A stretch of 9,340 nt of DNA from contig CANEVK010000090.1 in assembly GCA_947442115.1 (NCBI GenBank), positions 1-9,340 on the forward strand, given 5' to 3'. The stretch comes from Bacteriovoracaceae bacterium. GTDB taxonomy: Bacteria > Bdellovibrionota > Bacteriovoracia > Bacteriovoracales > Bacteriovoracaceae. Below are positions 1 through 9,034 of this stretch, piece by piece; the stretch's first letter is position 1, and every line of letters begins with the position of its first letter. The notes beneath the pieces are model-generated. The model did not search any database. It worked only from the letters and a program-made list of their open reading frames with translations, and was not told where the DNA came from. Both the position numbers and the translations under genes were made by a program.

Positions 1-934
1 ATTTAGGTGATCTTGAAATCATCCAGCTCGCGATTTCTATCATGCAGTCCTTTGGAGCCAGTCATGAGCACTTTGAGATTCTCATCAATAGCCGACGCTT
101 TGTAGATTACGTTTTCTCTGGGCCGATTAAACTGGATGCTGAAAAAAATAAAAAACTCTATAAGCTCATTGATAAAAAAAATAAAATGCCGGCCGAAAAA
201 TTTTCTGCCGAAGTTCAAGAGATCACGGCCGACCCCACTAAAACGGCGATGTTTGAAAGGTACGTGACACTTTCTCATATGAATGACATTCAAACCTTCT
301 TTCAAGAGACTTATTCAGGAACTCAGAAAGAAGAGGACTTTGCTAAAACTCTTAAGCCTCTGATGGATCTCTTCGCTAAGCTTGAGTCCCTTGGATTTAA
401 AGATTATATCAAGTTTGATCCCTCGATCGTGAGAGGACTTGATTACTACACTGATGTGGTCTTTGAGATTTTTGATAAACATCCCGAGAACCGCCGGGCC
501 ATTGCCGGTGGTGGGGCCTATGCTAATCTTTTAGGTATTTTTGGAGAATCACCTCTGCCAGGAATTGGTTTTGGGATGGGAGAAGTCCCACTCACAGATT
601 TCCTGACCACTCACAAGCTCCTTCCTTCTTTTGCTAAACAAGAAGTCTCGCTCTTAATTGGGTACCTGGATCTTGCGGCCGAAAATACCGCCTTTAGCAT
701 CGCTCAAGACTTAAGAAAGCAAGATATTAAGGTTGAAGTTTTCCTGGGTGAAGCCAAGCCTAAAAAAATATTTTCTCATTGTGATAAAAAAGAGCCGCAC
801 TTTCTTCTGATGCTTGGTCAAGATGAAGTGAACTCTCAGGAAACACAACTTAAAGATTTAAAAACGAAAGCTGTCCACAAAATAGACCTCAAGAATGTGG
901 ATAAGATGATGGAACTCTTGAAAGGGACACACTA

Positions 935-935
<1 letters not shown>
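1..935 (+). CDS. hisS: Histidyl-tRNA synthetase, 3' part (5' end outside window)
   Basis: Class II aminoacyl-tRNA synthetase that charges tRNA-His in the cytoplasm. The reading frame is open from base 3, so the ATG at 42 is an internal Met and not the start; 310 codons are visible, against about 420 for typical bacterial HisRS, so roughly the first quarter (motifs 1 and 2) is missing. Visible residues 143-149 read VRGLDYY, the HisRS-specific signature whose Arg is catalytic in the E. coli enzyme, followed by VVFEI. Residues 169-173 begin the glycine-rich strand (GGGAYANL, family usual GGGRYDGL). The C-terminal ~100 residues (from EVSLLIGYLDL) fit the anticodon-binding domain. Odd point: where motif 3 normally reads G-x-E-R, this protein has GMGEVP, so the motif 3 Arg is absent; I recall a GMGDV variant in some HisRS subfamilies, so this is probably lineage-specific, not a defect. 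The stop shares a base with the valS start. Identity is secure; the fine subfamily is not. Confidence 0.95.
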
Positions 936-3596
<2,661 letters not shown>

Positions 3597-3598
<2 letters not shown>

Positions 3599-3627
3599 TT
3601 TTGGGGCCCCAAGTGGGCCCTAAAATT
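3597..3627. terminator. Convergent-gene hairpin, probable transcription end for both strands
   Basis: Bases 3597-3609 (AATTTTGGGGCCC) pair with 3615-3627 (GGGCCCTAAAATT) around a five-base loop CAAGT, giving 13 pairs; one is a G-T that is a G-U wobble in the plus-strand RNA and an A-C mismatch in the minus-strand RNA. It starts in the last two bases of the valS stop, and its right arm holds the stop (TAG, 3622-3620) and final codons of the opposing GT9 gene. Position and strength argue for a shared terminator. However, the AT flanks run T-rich then A-rich on the plus strand, so neither strand shows the usual U-run immediately after the GC stem. Factor-dependent termination or an RNA 3'-end protecting role remains possible. 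Confidence 0.6.
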
Positions 3628-4651
3628 GAAATAATCTTTTCGCTCTTAAAAAAACTTCCGACATATCAAAGCGCTTGCGCTCTTTTAAAAGCGTGGACGT
3701 TTCTTGTCTGAGCGCAACTGAGGGATCAGAAACATCAAGAATTAAGCTATCTCCAAGAAAGGAAAAAGGACCAAAGCGTCTTGGATCTTCACTATCAAAG
3801 AGAATAAGTGTTTTATTGCTCAGGTAACTTGATAAATTGGCGACAGGGCCATTAAAGGTGATGAGACCTCTTGAGAAGGCCAGCATCTTACTCATCTCGA
3901 TCCAATTCTTATGAATGAAATGCACGTAATTATTTTTGCGGGAAAGCTTTTCAATAAAGGGCTCTATCAGGAGCTGAACTTTATCCTGATCATCAGATGA
4001 GAAAAGCACAATTTTTTGATTTTCAAAGTAACCAATCAGTTCCGCCAGTTCATCCTCAATCGCAGCCTGGCGGATGGGTGATAAATTAATAGCAATATAA
4101 GGATTTGTTTCCCAATCACTCATCACAGGCACAAGCTCTCTGGACATCACTTTCACTCGATGATCTGAAACAGATCCATTCAAGGCATCTAAGAGCGCCA
4201 AAAAATCTTCGCTGATATGATGGCCTTGTGGGCGAGGTGTTTTATGAGTGAGAAGCAGTGTTTTCCATCCATCAGAAAAACCCAGACGAGTTTTAGCTCG
4301 AAGACCATGGCCAAGGCAGGCATCCACAAATGAGTTTGTAAGCGAGATAAAAAGATCCACATTATAAATTTTGGCCGTGGCGGTATAGCGATGGACATCA
4401 AAAATGGATTCAATCTCATCTTCATCAAATTCGTGATAGTAACCTGAGAAAGGAAGAAGGTTGAGAACTTCAATTTGCTTTTTTGGCGTTATAAAATGCA
4501 AATCCGCCGCAGGATATTTTTCTTTAATCTGATGAATAAAGGGAAAACTTAAGAGTCTTTCCTGGAGATCAAAAGGAAGCTTAATGACAATCGTTTTGAC
4601 TTCATTTTCTTTGGCGGGAACTAATGAATTTTGTTCTGTCGATAAAGCCAT
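3620..4651 (-). CDS. Divergent GT9 (LPS heptosyltransferase-fold) protein
   Basis: 343 residues with the overall layout of glycosyltransferase family 9 (WaaC/WaaF, ADP-heptose:LPS heptosyltransferases, cytoplasmic face of the inner membrane). The N-terminal Rossmann-like half opens with IVIKLPFDLQERLLSFPFI (21-39), the counterpart of the family's opening strand and G-D loop. A mid-protein stretch (DLFISLTNSFVDACL, 99-113) resembles the WaaF 'NSF' segment. The C-terminal half includes an ELA-like helix, FNGPVANLSSYLSNKTLILF (266-285) and a DPRRFGPF stretch (289-296) like the family's final motif. Key residues differ: G-D becomes Q30-E31, the NPGA...K donor-phosphate motif is reduced to INLSP (188-192), and NDSGPMH becomes TFNGPVA. 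It may therefore use another donor or be a non-catalytic relative. The ATG at 4651 lies inside the EI24-like gene (31-base overlap) and I see no good Shine-Dalgarno before it, which suggests translation depends on the upstream gene. It is the last gene of the operon. Family confidence is moderate, function low. Confidence 0.65.
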   Translation of the reverse strand: MALSTEQNSLVPAKENEVKTIVIKLPFDLQERLLSFPFIHQIKEKYPAADLHFITPKKQIEVLNLLPFSGYYHEFDEDEIESIFDVHRYTATAKIYNVDLFISLTNSFVDACLGHGLRAKTRLGFSDGWKTLLLTHKTPRPQGHHISEDFLALLDALNGSVSDHRVKVMSRELVPVMSDWETNPYIAINLSPIRQAAIEDELAELIGYFENQKIVLFSSDDQDKVQLLIEPFIEKLSRKNNYVHFIHKNWIEMSKMLAFSRGLITFNGPVANLSSYLSNKTLILFDSEDPRRFGPFSFLGDSLILDVSDPSVALRQETSTLLKERKRFDMSEVFLRAKRLFQF

Positions 4652-5349
4652 AACACCGTAAAGTAACTTGTTGCTAATGCTGGGACGAATGCATTTATTA
4701 TCGGCACAGTAATGAGGAGAAGAAAGAGAAATCCTGCAAAACCATAAGGAATTAAATGAGCAAATACCTCTCTCACACAGGCACCGAATCGCATTTCATG
4801 CCGAGACCATGAATAATCAAGGAATTGCACCGCGAGCAGCAGGGCCATCAAAAAAAGACTGACCGGATAAAACAAGGGGAAAATGTTGAGAAAGAAGGTC
4901 AAGGTTCCAATCACGAGAATAAGGACTACTTTCTTAGCTTCATTTTTTAAACTCGCCCAAAGGCCCAGACGAACTTTTTCTAAGGCTTTTTTCTTATCTT
5001 CATCGAGCACTTCGCTGAGAAGTTTTTTTTCAATCCGATAACTTAATAGGGCATTAAAGGGAGATGCAATAATTCCAACGGCAAAAACAAAGGTCCAGCT
5101 CATGAAAAAGAAAATAAGAATGATCAGAACCACGGTTAAAATCTGGGCGAGCAGGGTCGCCTGATCACCTGAGGTCACATAAGTTTTAATGATGGCCAAA
5201 ATTTCAGTGGCATTCCAAAAGATATAAGTAATCGCCGAAAAATAAAGAGCGAGGGCCATGAGTGTAGGAACAATCACCAAGATCAAATTCACTGGATCCT
5301 TGAAGATCATCCGAAGTGCGATAGGAAAAGATTTAAAGATATGATGCAT
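4621..5349 (-). CDS. EI24/CysZ-like integral membrane protein
   Basis: 242 residues, strongly hydrophobic, with the pattern of the EI24 domain family that includes the bacterial sulfate permease CysZ. Hydrophobic segments lie at about 19-45, 67-95, a long pair at 140-177, and 199-236. Family-like features are SPFNALLSYRIEKKLLS (96-112) after the second segment, a charged cytoplasmic-looking loop with ALEKVRLGLWASLKNEAKK (122-140), the NIFPLFYPV turn (155-163), and FLDYSWSRHEMRFG (176-189), the equivalent of the conserved 'leaf of aromatic/Asp plus basic' stretch before the last segments. It is expected in the inner membrane. Being CysZ-like does not establish sulfate transport: no cys gene is nearby, and the neighbours are a TonB system, a lipoprotein and a GT9 protein. 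The start is set by AAGGAA at 5360-5355, five bases before the ATG and overlapping the stop of the lipoprotein gene. The 3' end overlaps the GT9 gene. Confidence 0.75.
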   Translation of the reverse strand: MHHIFKSFPIALRMIFKDPVNLILVIVPTLMALALYFSAITYIFWNATEILAIIKTYVTSGDQATLLAQILTVVLIILIFFFMSWTFVFAVGIIASPFNALLSYRIEKKLLSEVLDEDKKKALEKVRLGLWASLKNEAKKVVLILVIGTLTFFLNIFPLFYPVSLFLMALLLAVQFLDYSWSRHEMRFGACVREVFAHLIPYGFAGFLFLLLITVPIINAFVPALATSYFTVLWLYRQNKIH

Positions 5350-5354
5350 TTATA

Positions 5355-5360
5355 TTCCTT
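5355..5360 (-). promoter_or_regulatory. Ribosome binding site of the EI24-like gene
   Basis: AAGGAA on the minus strand with a five-base spacer (TATAA) to the ATG at 5349. Two of its bases belong to the stop codon of the preceding lipoprotein gene, so terminating and initiating ribosomes meet here. Confidence 0.7.
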
Positions 5361-6177
5361 AAGGGGAGTAAACCTTAAAATCTAACCCGCCTCGATCATC
5401 TCGCACAATGGCCACAACAACAGAGTCACCAGCTGGAGCACTCCCTTCATACTCAGTTGATTCATCCACATACGTTTTTGAACGACTGAGTTCTCCTTCT
5501 GAAACATACCAGGCCACTTGAAGTTCTTCAGTTCGAGTTTCATCGATGTTCTCGACCGTCCGGTAAGTATAGGTTTCAGGCGAATTGGCCATAACACTTA
5601 ACTCATCCCCATTTTGAGGGAATGCATTAATATCAATTCCGTTTTTCTGAATATTACTTGATAGAGGATTAGAATTTAGACTCGTTCGATTTGTTACAAC
5701 AATCCGCTTGAAGGCTTTGTGAGTTTCTCCATCCACTTCGAATGTAAATACAGTTAAGTAAGCAAGACCATTAAATTGATCTCGGGCGCCGAGCAATGTA
5801 ATGATATTCGCGGGAACAGAGACATTATGAGTGGCAATACCAGTAAAAAGAGTTCCAATTCCTATAGAGCTAAAAACGATATCAAAATTGACCGGGCCAG
5901 CAGTTGGATCATGATCACAACTAACTTCTGCTCCATAGCCGACACCTGGATCGATACAACTTACAACCTGACCATTAACTGTTCTCCCGCCCCCATTAAT
6001 ATCTGAAACAATTAACTGAAGGCTTACAGTTTGAATTGCACCACTCTCAGTGATCTCAGGATTTGCCGCTTTAATCCCCAAAACTCTAAAGCCACCGAGC
6101 TTTTCGACTTTCCTAAAATTGTCGTCTCCACATGAGAGAAGTAAAACTAAAAGTAGAATTCCATTAAGAGTCTTCAT
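5359..6177 (-). CDS. Outer-membrane-type lipoprotein partnered with a TonB-dependent receptor
   Basis: 272 residues. The N-terminus MKTLNGILLLVLLLSC is a lipoprotein signal peptide with lipobox LLSC and lipidated Cys16; the +2 residue is Gly, not Asp, so outer-membrane delivery is expected under the E. coli rule. The mature part has no membrane segment and looks beta-rich. It holds a FRVLGIKAANPEI stretch (30-42), then an alternating strand region with two further cysteines (C74, C87) that could form a disulfide. The C-terminal module includes ELQVAWYVSEGELSRSKTY (218-236) and ends DDRGGLDFKVYSP. I recall myxobacterial lipoproteins with the same 'RVLAIRAEPPEV' opening and 'SWFATAG...DGRGG' ending, but cannot confirm this by search. 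No enzyme motif is seen. The gene starts in a one-base overlap with the receptor gene (TAATG) behind a strong Shine-Dalgarno, so the two products are likely made in comparable amounts and could work as a receptor plus accessory pair. It is not recognisably SusD-like. Confidence 0.85.
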   Translation of the reverse strand: MKTLNGILLLVLLLSCGDDNFRKVEKLGGFRVLGIKAANPEITESGAIQTVSLQLIVSDINGGGRTVNGQVVSCIDPGVGYGAEVSCDHDPTAGPVNFDIVFSSIGIGTLFTGIATHNVSVPANIITLLGARDQFNGLAYLTVFTFEVDGETHKAFKRIVVTNRTSLNSNPLSSNIQKNGIDINAFPQNGDELSVMANSPETYTYRTVENIDETRTEELQVAWYVSEGELSRSKTYVDESTEYEGSAPAGDSVVVAIVRDDRGGLDFKVYSP

Positions 6178-8378
6178 TAAAACTCTCCTTTTACACCGAT
6201 CGTTGGTAAAATCGGCAGTCCACGCACTTTTTTATTTTGAGTATAATCATAAGAGTACTCGACACTTTGAGGATTCACAGAATTGGTGATGTTCAAGATA
6301 TCTAAGTAGGCCGTCAGAATCCACGTATCATAAATGAATTTACGATCGACTCTGATATCTAACTGTTTAAACGCCTCAAAGCGCTGAGAATAAATACTTC
6401 CACGAGTCGGAATATAAACATCGTTATCAGCATCAAAAGTAGATCCCACCACGGGCGTATAAGGATTTCCTGTTACAAAACGCAGCCTTCCGGAAAAAGT
6501 CCAGCGCTCAAGATTATACGCCCCAATGATATTGAGGTTGTGAGTTTGATCAAATTCCGAAGGACGAGTTCCATAGCCCGGCGTGTGGCGCTCACTTTTT
6601 AAAAACGTATACACCACTTGAGAAGACCAGCTATCTTTACGGTACTTCGCCTGAACCTCTCCCCCTAAAATTGTTCCAGTCCCATTGTTCACAAAGCGTT
6701 TTTGAACATCTGGATTCACGAGATCTTTAAGTTCTTTATAAAAATAGTTATTGGTGAGTTCAAAGCCTTGAGTACTGCCTGCTTTGAAATCCTTCGTAAA
6801 CCCCACCATGGTGTGAAAAGCATAGGGTGAGCCCACATTCTTATTTCCGTATTTCGTTGAACTCTCTTGAGGACGTGGAGGTTGTACATATTTTCCCCAG
6901 GCACCACGTAAGAGAAGACTTGAGTCCCACTGGTGGCGAAGTTGAAATCGTGGCTGCAGATGAGTTTCTTGATTAATTGAAAAATGATCCACACGAAGAT
7001 TCGGAAGATAAGTCCACTTGGAGTCTTCAGAGGTTTTTATTTCTTGCCTCAGATATGCCCCTAGCAAAGTTTGATTCCTCTCCGTGGTGAACTTTTTTTC
7101 TTCGCCTACTGAAAAGGGCCCTCGCACTCCACCAATTTCCGTTGAGACAGGTAGATTTATCCCCACGCGAGAATCGTTCCACTGGTTATCAAGCCCCACA
7201 TAAGTCTTATAAGTGGGCGTCCATTGAGAGGTGAGTTCAGAGCGCTGAGTGATCACAAAACTATTAACATCAAGATAATTACCGGTGATATTCACCAAAA
7301 TATTATCTCGACCAATGGCCACAGAGTTATCCAGGCGATGCTTAGAATTAATTTCTGTCACAAGCTGCGGAATAAAACGAAAAAACTCTGTTCGATTATA
7401 AAAATCCCCGCGAAGAGAAGGATCATTTCCTACGGGCTTATTAAAAACGAGCTCCAGCTCATCTTTACTTGCTACAAAAGTCGTCCGAAATTCATTTTTA
7501 TCGTTCAGCTTATTTTTATAGATAGAAGTAAGATCATAGTAAGTTGGTGCGGCCGTGAGTTCGAGATCTTCATTATTTTTGGCCACCGCTTTTAAAACTT
7601 GGCCAATATAAGAGTAGCGTCCGGCGACTAAAAAACTGGAGTGATCATTGATGGGACCTTCCATGAGTCCACCGGTATTGAGTAAATCCACGTAGGCCAT
7701 ACCATGCCAGCGATCCGTCTTCGGAGCTTTGGTAGTGAGACCAATGATTCCTCCAATCGCTCGAGAGTACTCTGGCCCGTAGCCACTGGGAAGAAGATCA
7801 ACTCGTTCTACAGCCTCAGGAACAATGACGGAGGAAAGGCCACCAAAGTGAAAGACAATAGGAACTCTGTGGCCGTTGATAAGATAACTCGTATCCTCTG
7901 GGCTTGCTCCTTGAACAATAATTTGCGCCGAAGCTCCGTTAGCAGCCACACCTGGTAAATTCTGAGCGGCCCGCACTGGGTCTCCGCCAAAGGAACCAGG
8001 GGCCTTAATAAATTCTTCTTGAGTTAAACTTTGCGCCTGATCGTCTCGCTTATTCACTTTCGTTGTGACGGTGGTTTCAAAGCCCGTATAAAAAACTTTT
8101 TCTAAGTAGATTTTTAAATCACCCAAATTTTCACAATTCGTTTTCTTTTCATATTTTTTATAACCAGAGAGATTCACAATAACTTCGCACTCTCCGGTAG
8201 GAACAGTAGTAAAACTAAATGATCCTTTCTCATCACTCACACTTTTGAGTTTATGAGGAAGAATAAAAATGGAAACATCCTTAAGCGCCTTGCGGGTCCC
8301 TTTTTCTAGTAAGACTCCCTTCACCTCAACTTGAGCAATGGCAGACGCAATAAAAAAAAGAGCGAATAAAAAAGACAT
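6177..8378 (-). CDS. TonB-dependent outer-membrane receptor with N-terminal carboxypeptidase-regulatory-like domain
   Basis: 733 residues from the ATG chosen here. Residues 1-15 form a signal peptide (cut expected after AIA, before QVEVKG), unusual in having no basic residue near the start. Residues 18-92 fit a carboxypeptidase-regulatory-like beta-sandwich (VEVKGVLLEKGTRKALKDVSI), with C64 and C82 possibly paired. A TonB-box-like ETTVTT lies at 101-106. The plug follows with APGSFGGDPVRAAQNLPGV (126-144), IIVQGASPEDTSYLINGHRVP (153-173) and the FHFGGLSS and SRAIGG segments. From about 222 onward alternating aromatic strands form the beta-barrel, which ends in Phe (VKGEF), the usual outer-membrane C-terminal residue. 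It would bind a ligand at the cell surface and import it using energy relayed by TonB. The plug sequence is of a type I associate with myxobacterial and Bdellovibrio-like receptors; the substrate cannot be read from the sequence. It overlaps tonB by one base (TGATG). An in-frame TTG at 8381 is only two bases from the GGAG site and is less likely. Confidence 0.92.
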   Translation of the reverse strand: MSFLFALFFIASAIAQVEVKGVLLEKGTRKALKDVSIFILPHKLKSVSDEKGSFSFTTVPTGECEVIVNLSGYKKYEKKTNCENLGDLKIYLEKVFYTGFETTVTTKVNKRDDQAQSLTQEEFIKAPGSFGGDPVRAAQNLPGVAANGASAQIIVQGASPEDTSYLINGHRVPIVFHFGGLSSVIVPEAVERVDLLPSGYGPEYSRAIGGIIGLTTKAPKTDRWHGMAYVDLLNTGGLMEGPINDHSSFLVAGRYSYIGQVLKAVAKNNEDLELTAAPTYYDLTSIYKNKLNDKNEFRTTFVASKDELELVFNKPVGNDPSLRGDFYNRTEFFRFIPQLVTEINSKHRLDNSVAIGRDNILVNITGNYLDVNSFVITQRSELTSQWTPTYKTYVGLDNQWNDSRVGINLPVSTEIGGVRGPFSVGEEKKFTTERNQTLLGAYLRQEIKTSEDSKWTYLPNLRVDHFSINQETHLQPRFQLRHQWDSSLLLRGAWGKYVQPPRPQESSTKYGNKNVGSPYAFHTMVGFTKDFKAGSTQGFELTNNYFYKELKDLVNPDVQKRFVNNGTGTILGGEVQAKYRKDSWSSQVVYTFLKSERHTPGYGTRPSEFDQTHNLNIIGAYNLERWTFSGRLRFVTGNPYTPVVGSTFDADNDVYIPTRGSIYSQRFEAFKQLDIRVDRKFIYDTWILTAYLDILNITNSVNPQSVEYSYDYTQNKKVRGLPILPTIGVKGEF
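6183..6189 (-). promoter_or_regulatory. Strong Shine-Dalgarno of the lipoprotein gene
   Basis: AGGAGAG on the minus strand lies about five to seven bases before the lipoprotein ATG. It is formed by the codons for the receptor's last residues (Lys-Gly-Glu-Phe), so the receptor C-terminus and the initiation signal of its neighbour share the same bases. Confidence 0.75.
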
Positions 8379-9034
8379 CAATACTCCAACTTAAAATTTA
8401 GGGTGTAGCGAATCCTTACCGCCACGGCCTTACCATCCACCTTCGCCGGTTTAAAGCGAAACTTCTTCATTGCTTCAATGGCATCAGAGCGAAAGATCTC
8501 TGGACCTTCAATCACACTGACTTGTCGAACAAGACCCTGATCATCAATTAAAACATCCAGGGCCACAGCTCCCTCAAGTTGTTTTTCTTTTGCCGTACTT
8601 GGATAAATGGGACGGACTTCACTTAAAACCACTGGCATCTCCGAAACAAGATACTCCTCAGTCGGAGTCGGAAGACTGGTGGCATCTGAATCAAGCAGCA
8701 CTTCTTTATCACTGGCCTTGGCCAGGGTATTACCTTTTTTGGCAGCAACACCTTCATCACCAAGAGATGTATCAGTGTAGGACTCTCTTGAAGCCCCAAA
8801 AACTTCTCTCGCCTTACCTTGCGTAGGAAGAGGTTCATTCACCGATTTCAGAACAACTTTGGGCTCTTTATTCACTTCAGCTAAATTTTGAACCTCAAGG
8901 GGTACAGGAGGAGCGATCGGGATTTCGTAAGTTTCATTCGTGCTGGGCTTAAACAAAATAAAAAAGAACATCAATCCAACAAAGATGGAATGATAAAAGA
9001 AGGAGATTTGCCAAGGTTTGAAAGAATCAAGCAC
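8378..9034 (-). CDS. tonB: TonB energy-transducing protein
   Basis: 218 residues (E. coli TonB has 239). A short cytoplasmic start is followed by one membrane helix at about 10-29. The helix carries S11 and H15, the same Ser-x3-His spacing as the functionally critical pair in the E. coli TonB helix, expected to contact ExbB/ExbD. The periplasmic linker (30-133) starts with a small proline patch (IPIAPPVPLEV, 38-48) but lacks a long Pro-Lys/Pro-Glu rod. The C-terminal TonB domain is about 134-218: RPIYPSTAKEKQLEGAV with the YP motif at 144-145, then VLIDDQGLVRQVSVIEG, and FRFKPAKVDGKAV with F..P, ending in a strand LNFKLEY that can pair with a receptor TonB box. The start is GTG, sharing a base with the exbD stop (TAGTG); AAGGAAGG at 9048-9041 lies six bases upstream. 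The direct downstream neighbour is the receptor, so it is probably dedicated to it, although more than one receptor could be served. Confidence 0.93.
   Translation of the reverse strand: MLDSFKPWQISFFYHSIFVGLMFFFILFKPSTNETYEIPIAPPVPLEVQNLAEVNKEPKVVLKSVNEPLPTQGKAREVFGASRESYTDTSLGDEGVAAKKGNTLAKASDKEVLLDSDATSLPTPTEEYLVSEMPVVLSEVRPIYPSTAKEKQLEGAVALDVLIDDQGLVRQVSVIEGPEIFRSDAIEAMKKFRFKPAKVDGKAVAVRIRYTLNFKLEY
8384..8387 (-). promoter_or_regulatory. Ribosome binding site that decides the receptor start
   Basis: GGAG on the minus strand stands five bases before the ATG at 8378 but only two before the in-frame TTG at 8381. This favours the ATG. The site is encoded within the last codons of tonB. Confidence 0.65.

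Noticed and set aside
138..190. Poly-A tracts in hisS as programmed frameshift sites
   Set aside because: The frame runs through without interruption and neither alternative frame yields a meaningful product; the runs are Lys/Asn codons in an AT-leaning genome.
3599..3619. A promoter or small RNA gene between the convergent operons
   Set aside because: Only 21 bases are noncoding and they are taken up by the hairpin; there is no room for -35/-10 elements.
4621..5349. Calling the membrane protein CysZ sulfate permease outright
   Set aside because: Only the wider EI24 family pattern is visible and there is no sulfur-assimilation context.
5359..6177. SusD-type nutrient-binding lipoprotein
   Set aside because: It is about half the usual SusD length and is beta-rich, with no TPR-like helical content; only the position beside a receptor is shared.
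7224..7595. 123-codon plus-strand open frame opposite the receptor gene
   Set aside because: Its composition is that of reversed barrel codons, it has no recognisable motif, and the receptor on the other strand is clearly real.
6177..8381. TTG at 8381 as receptor start
   Set aside because: It is only two bases from the GGAG site, whereas the adjacent ATG at 8378 has a normal five-base spacer and forms a standard TGATG overlap with tonB.
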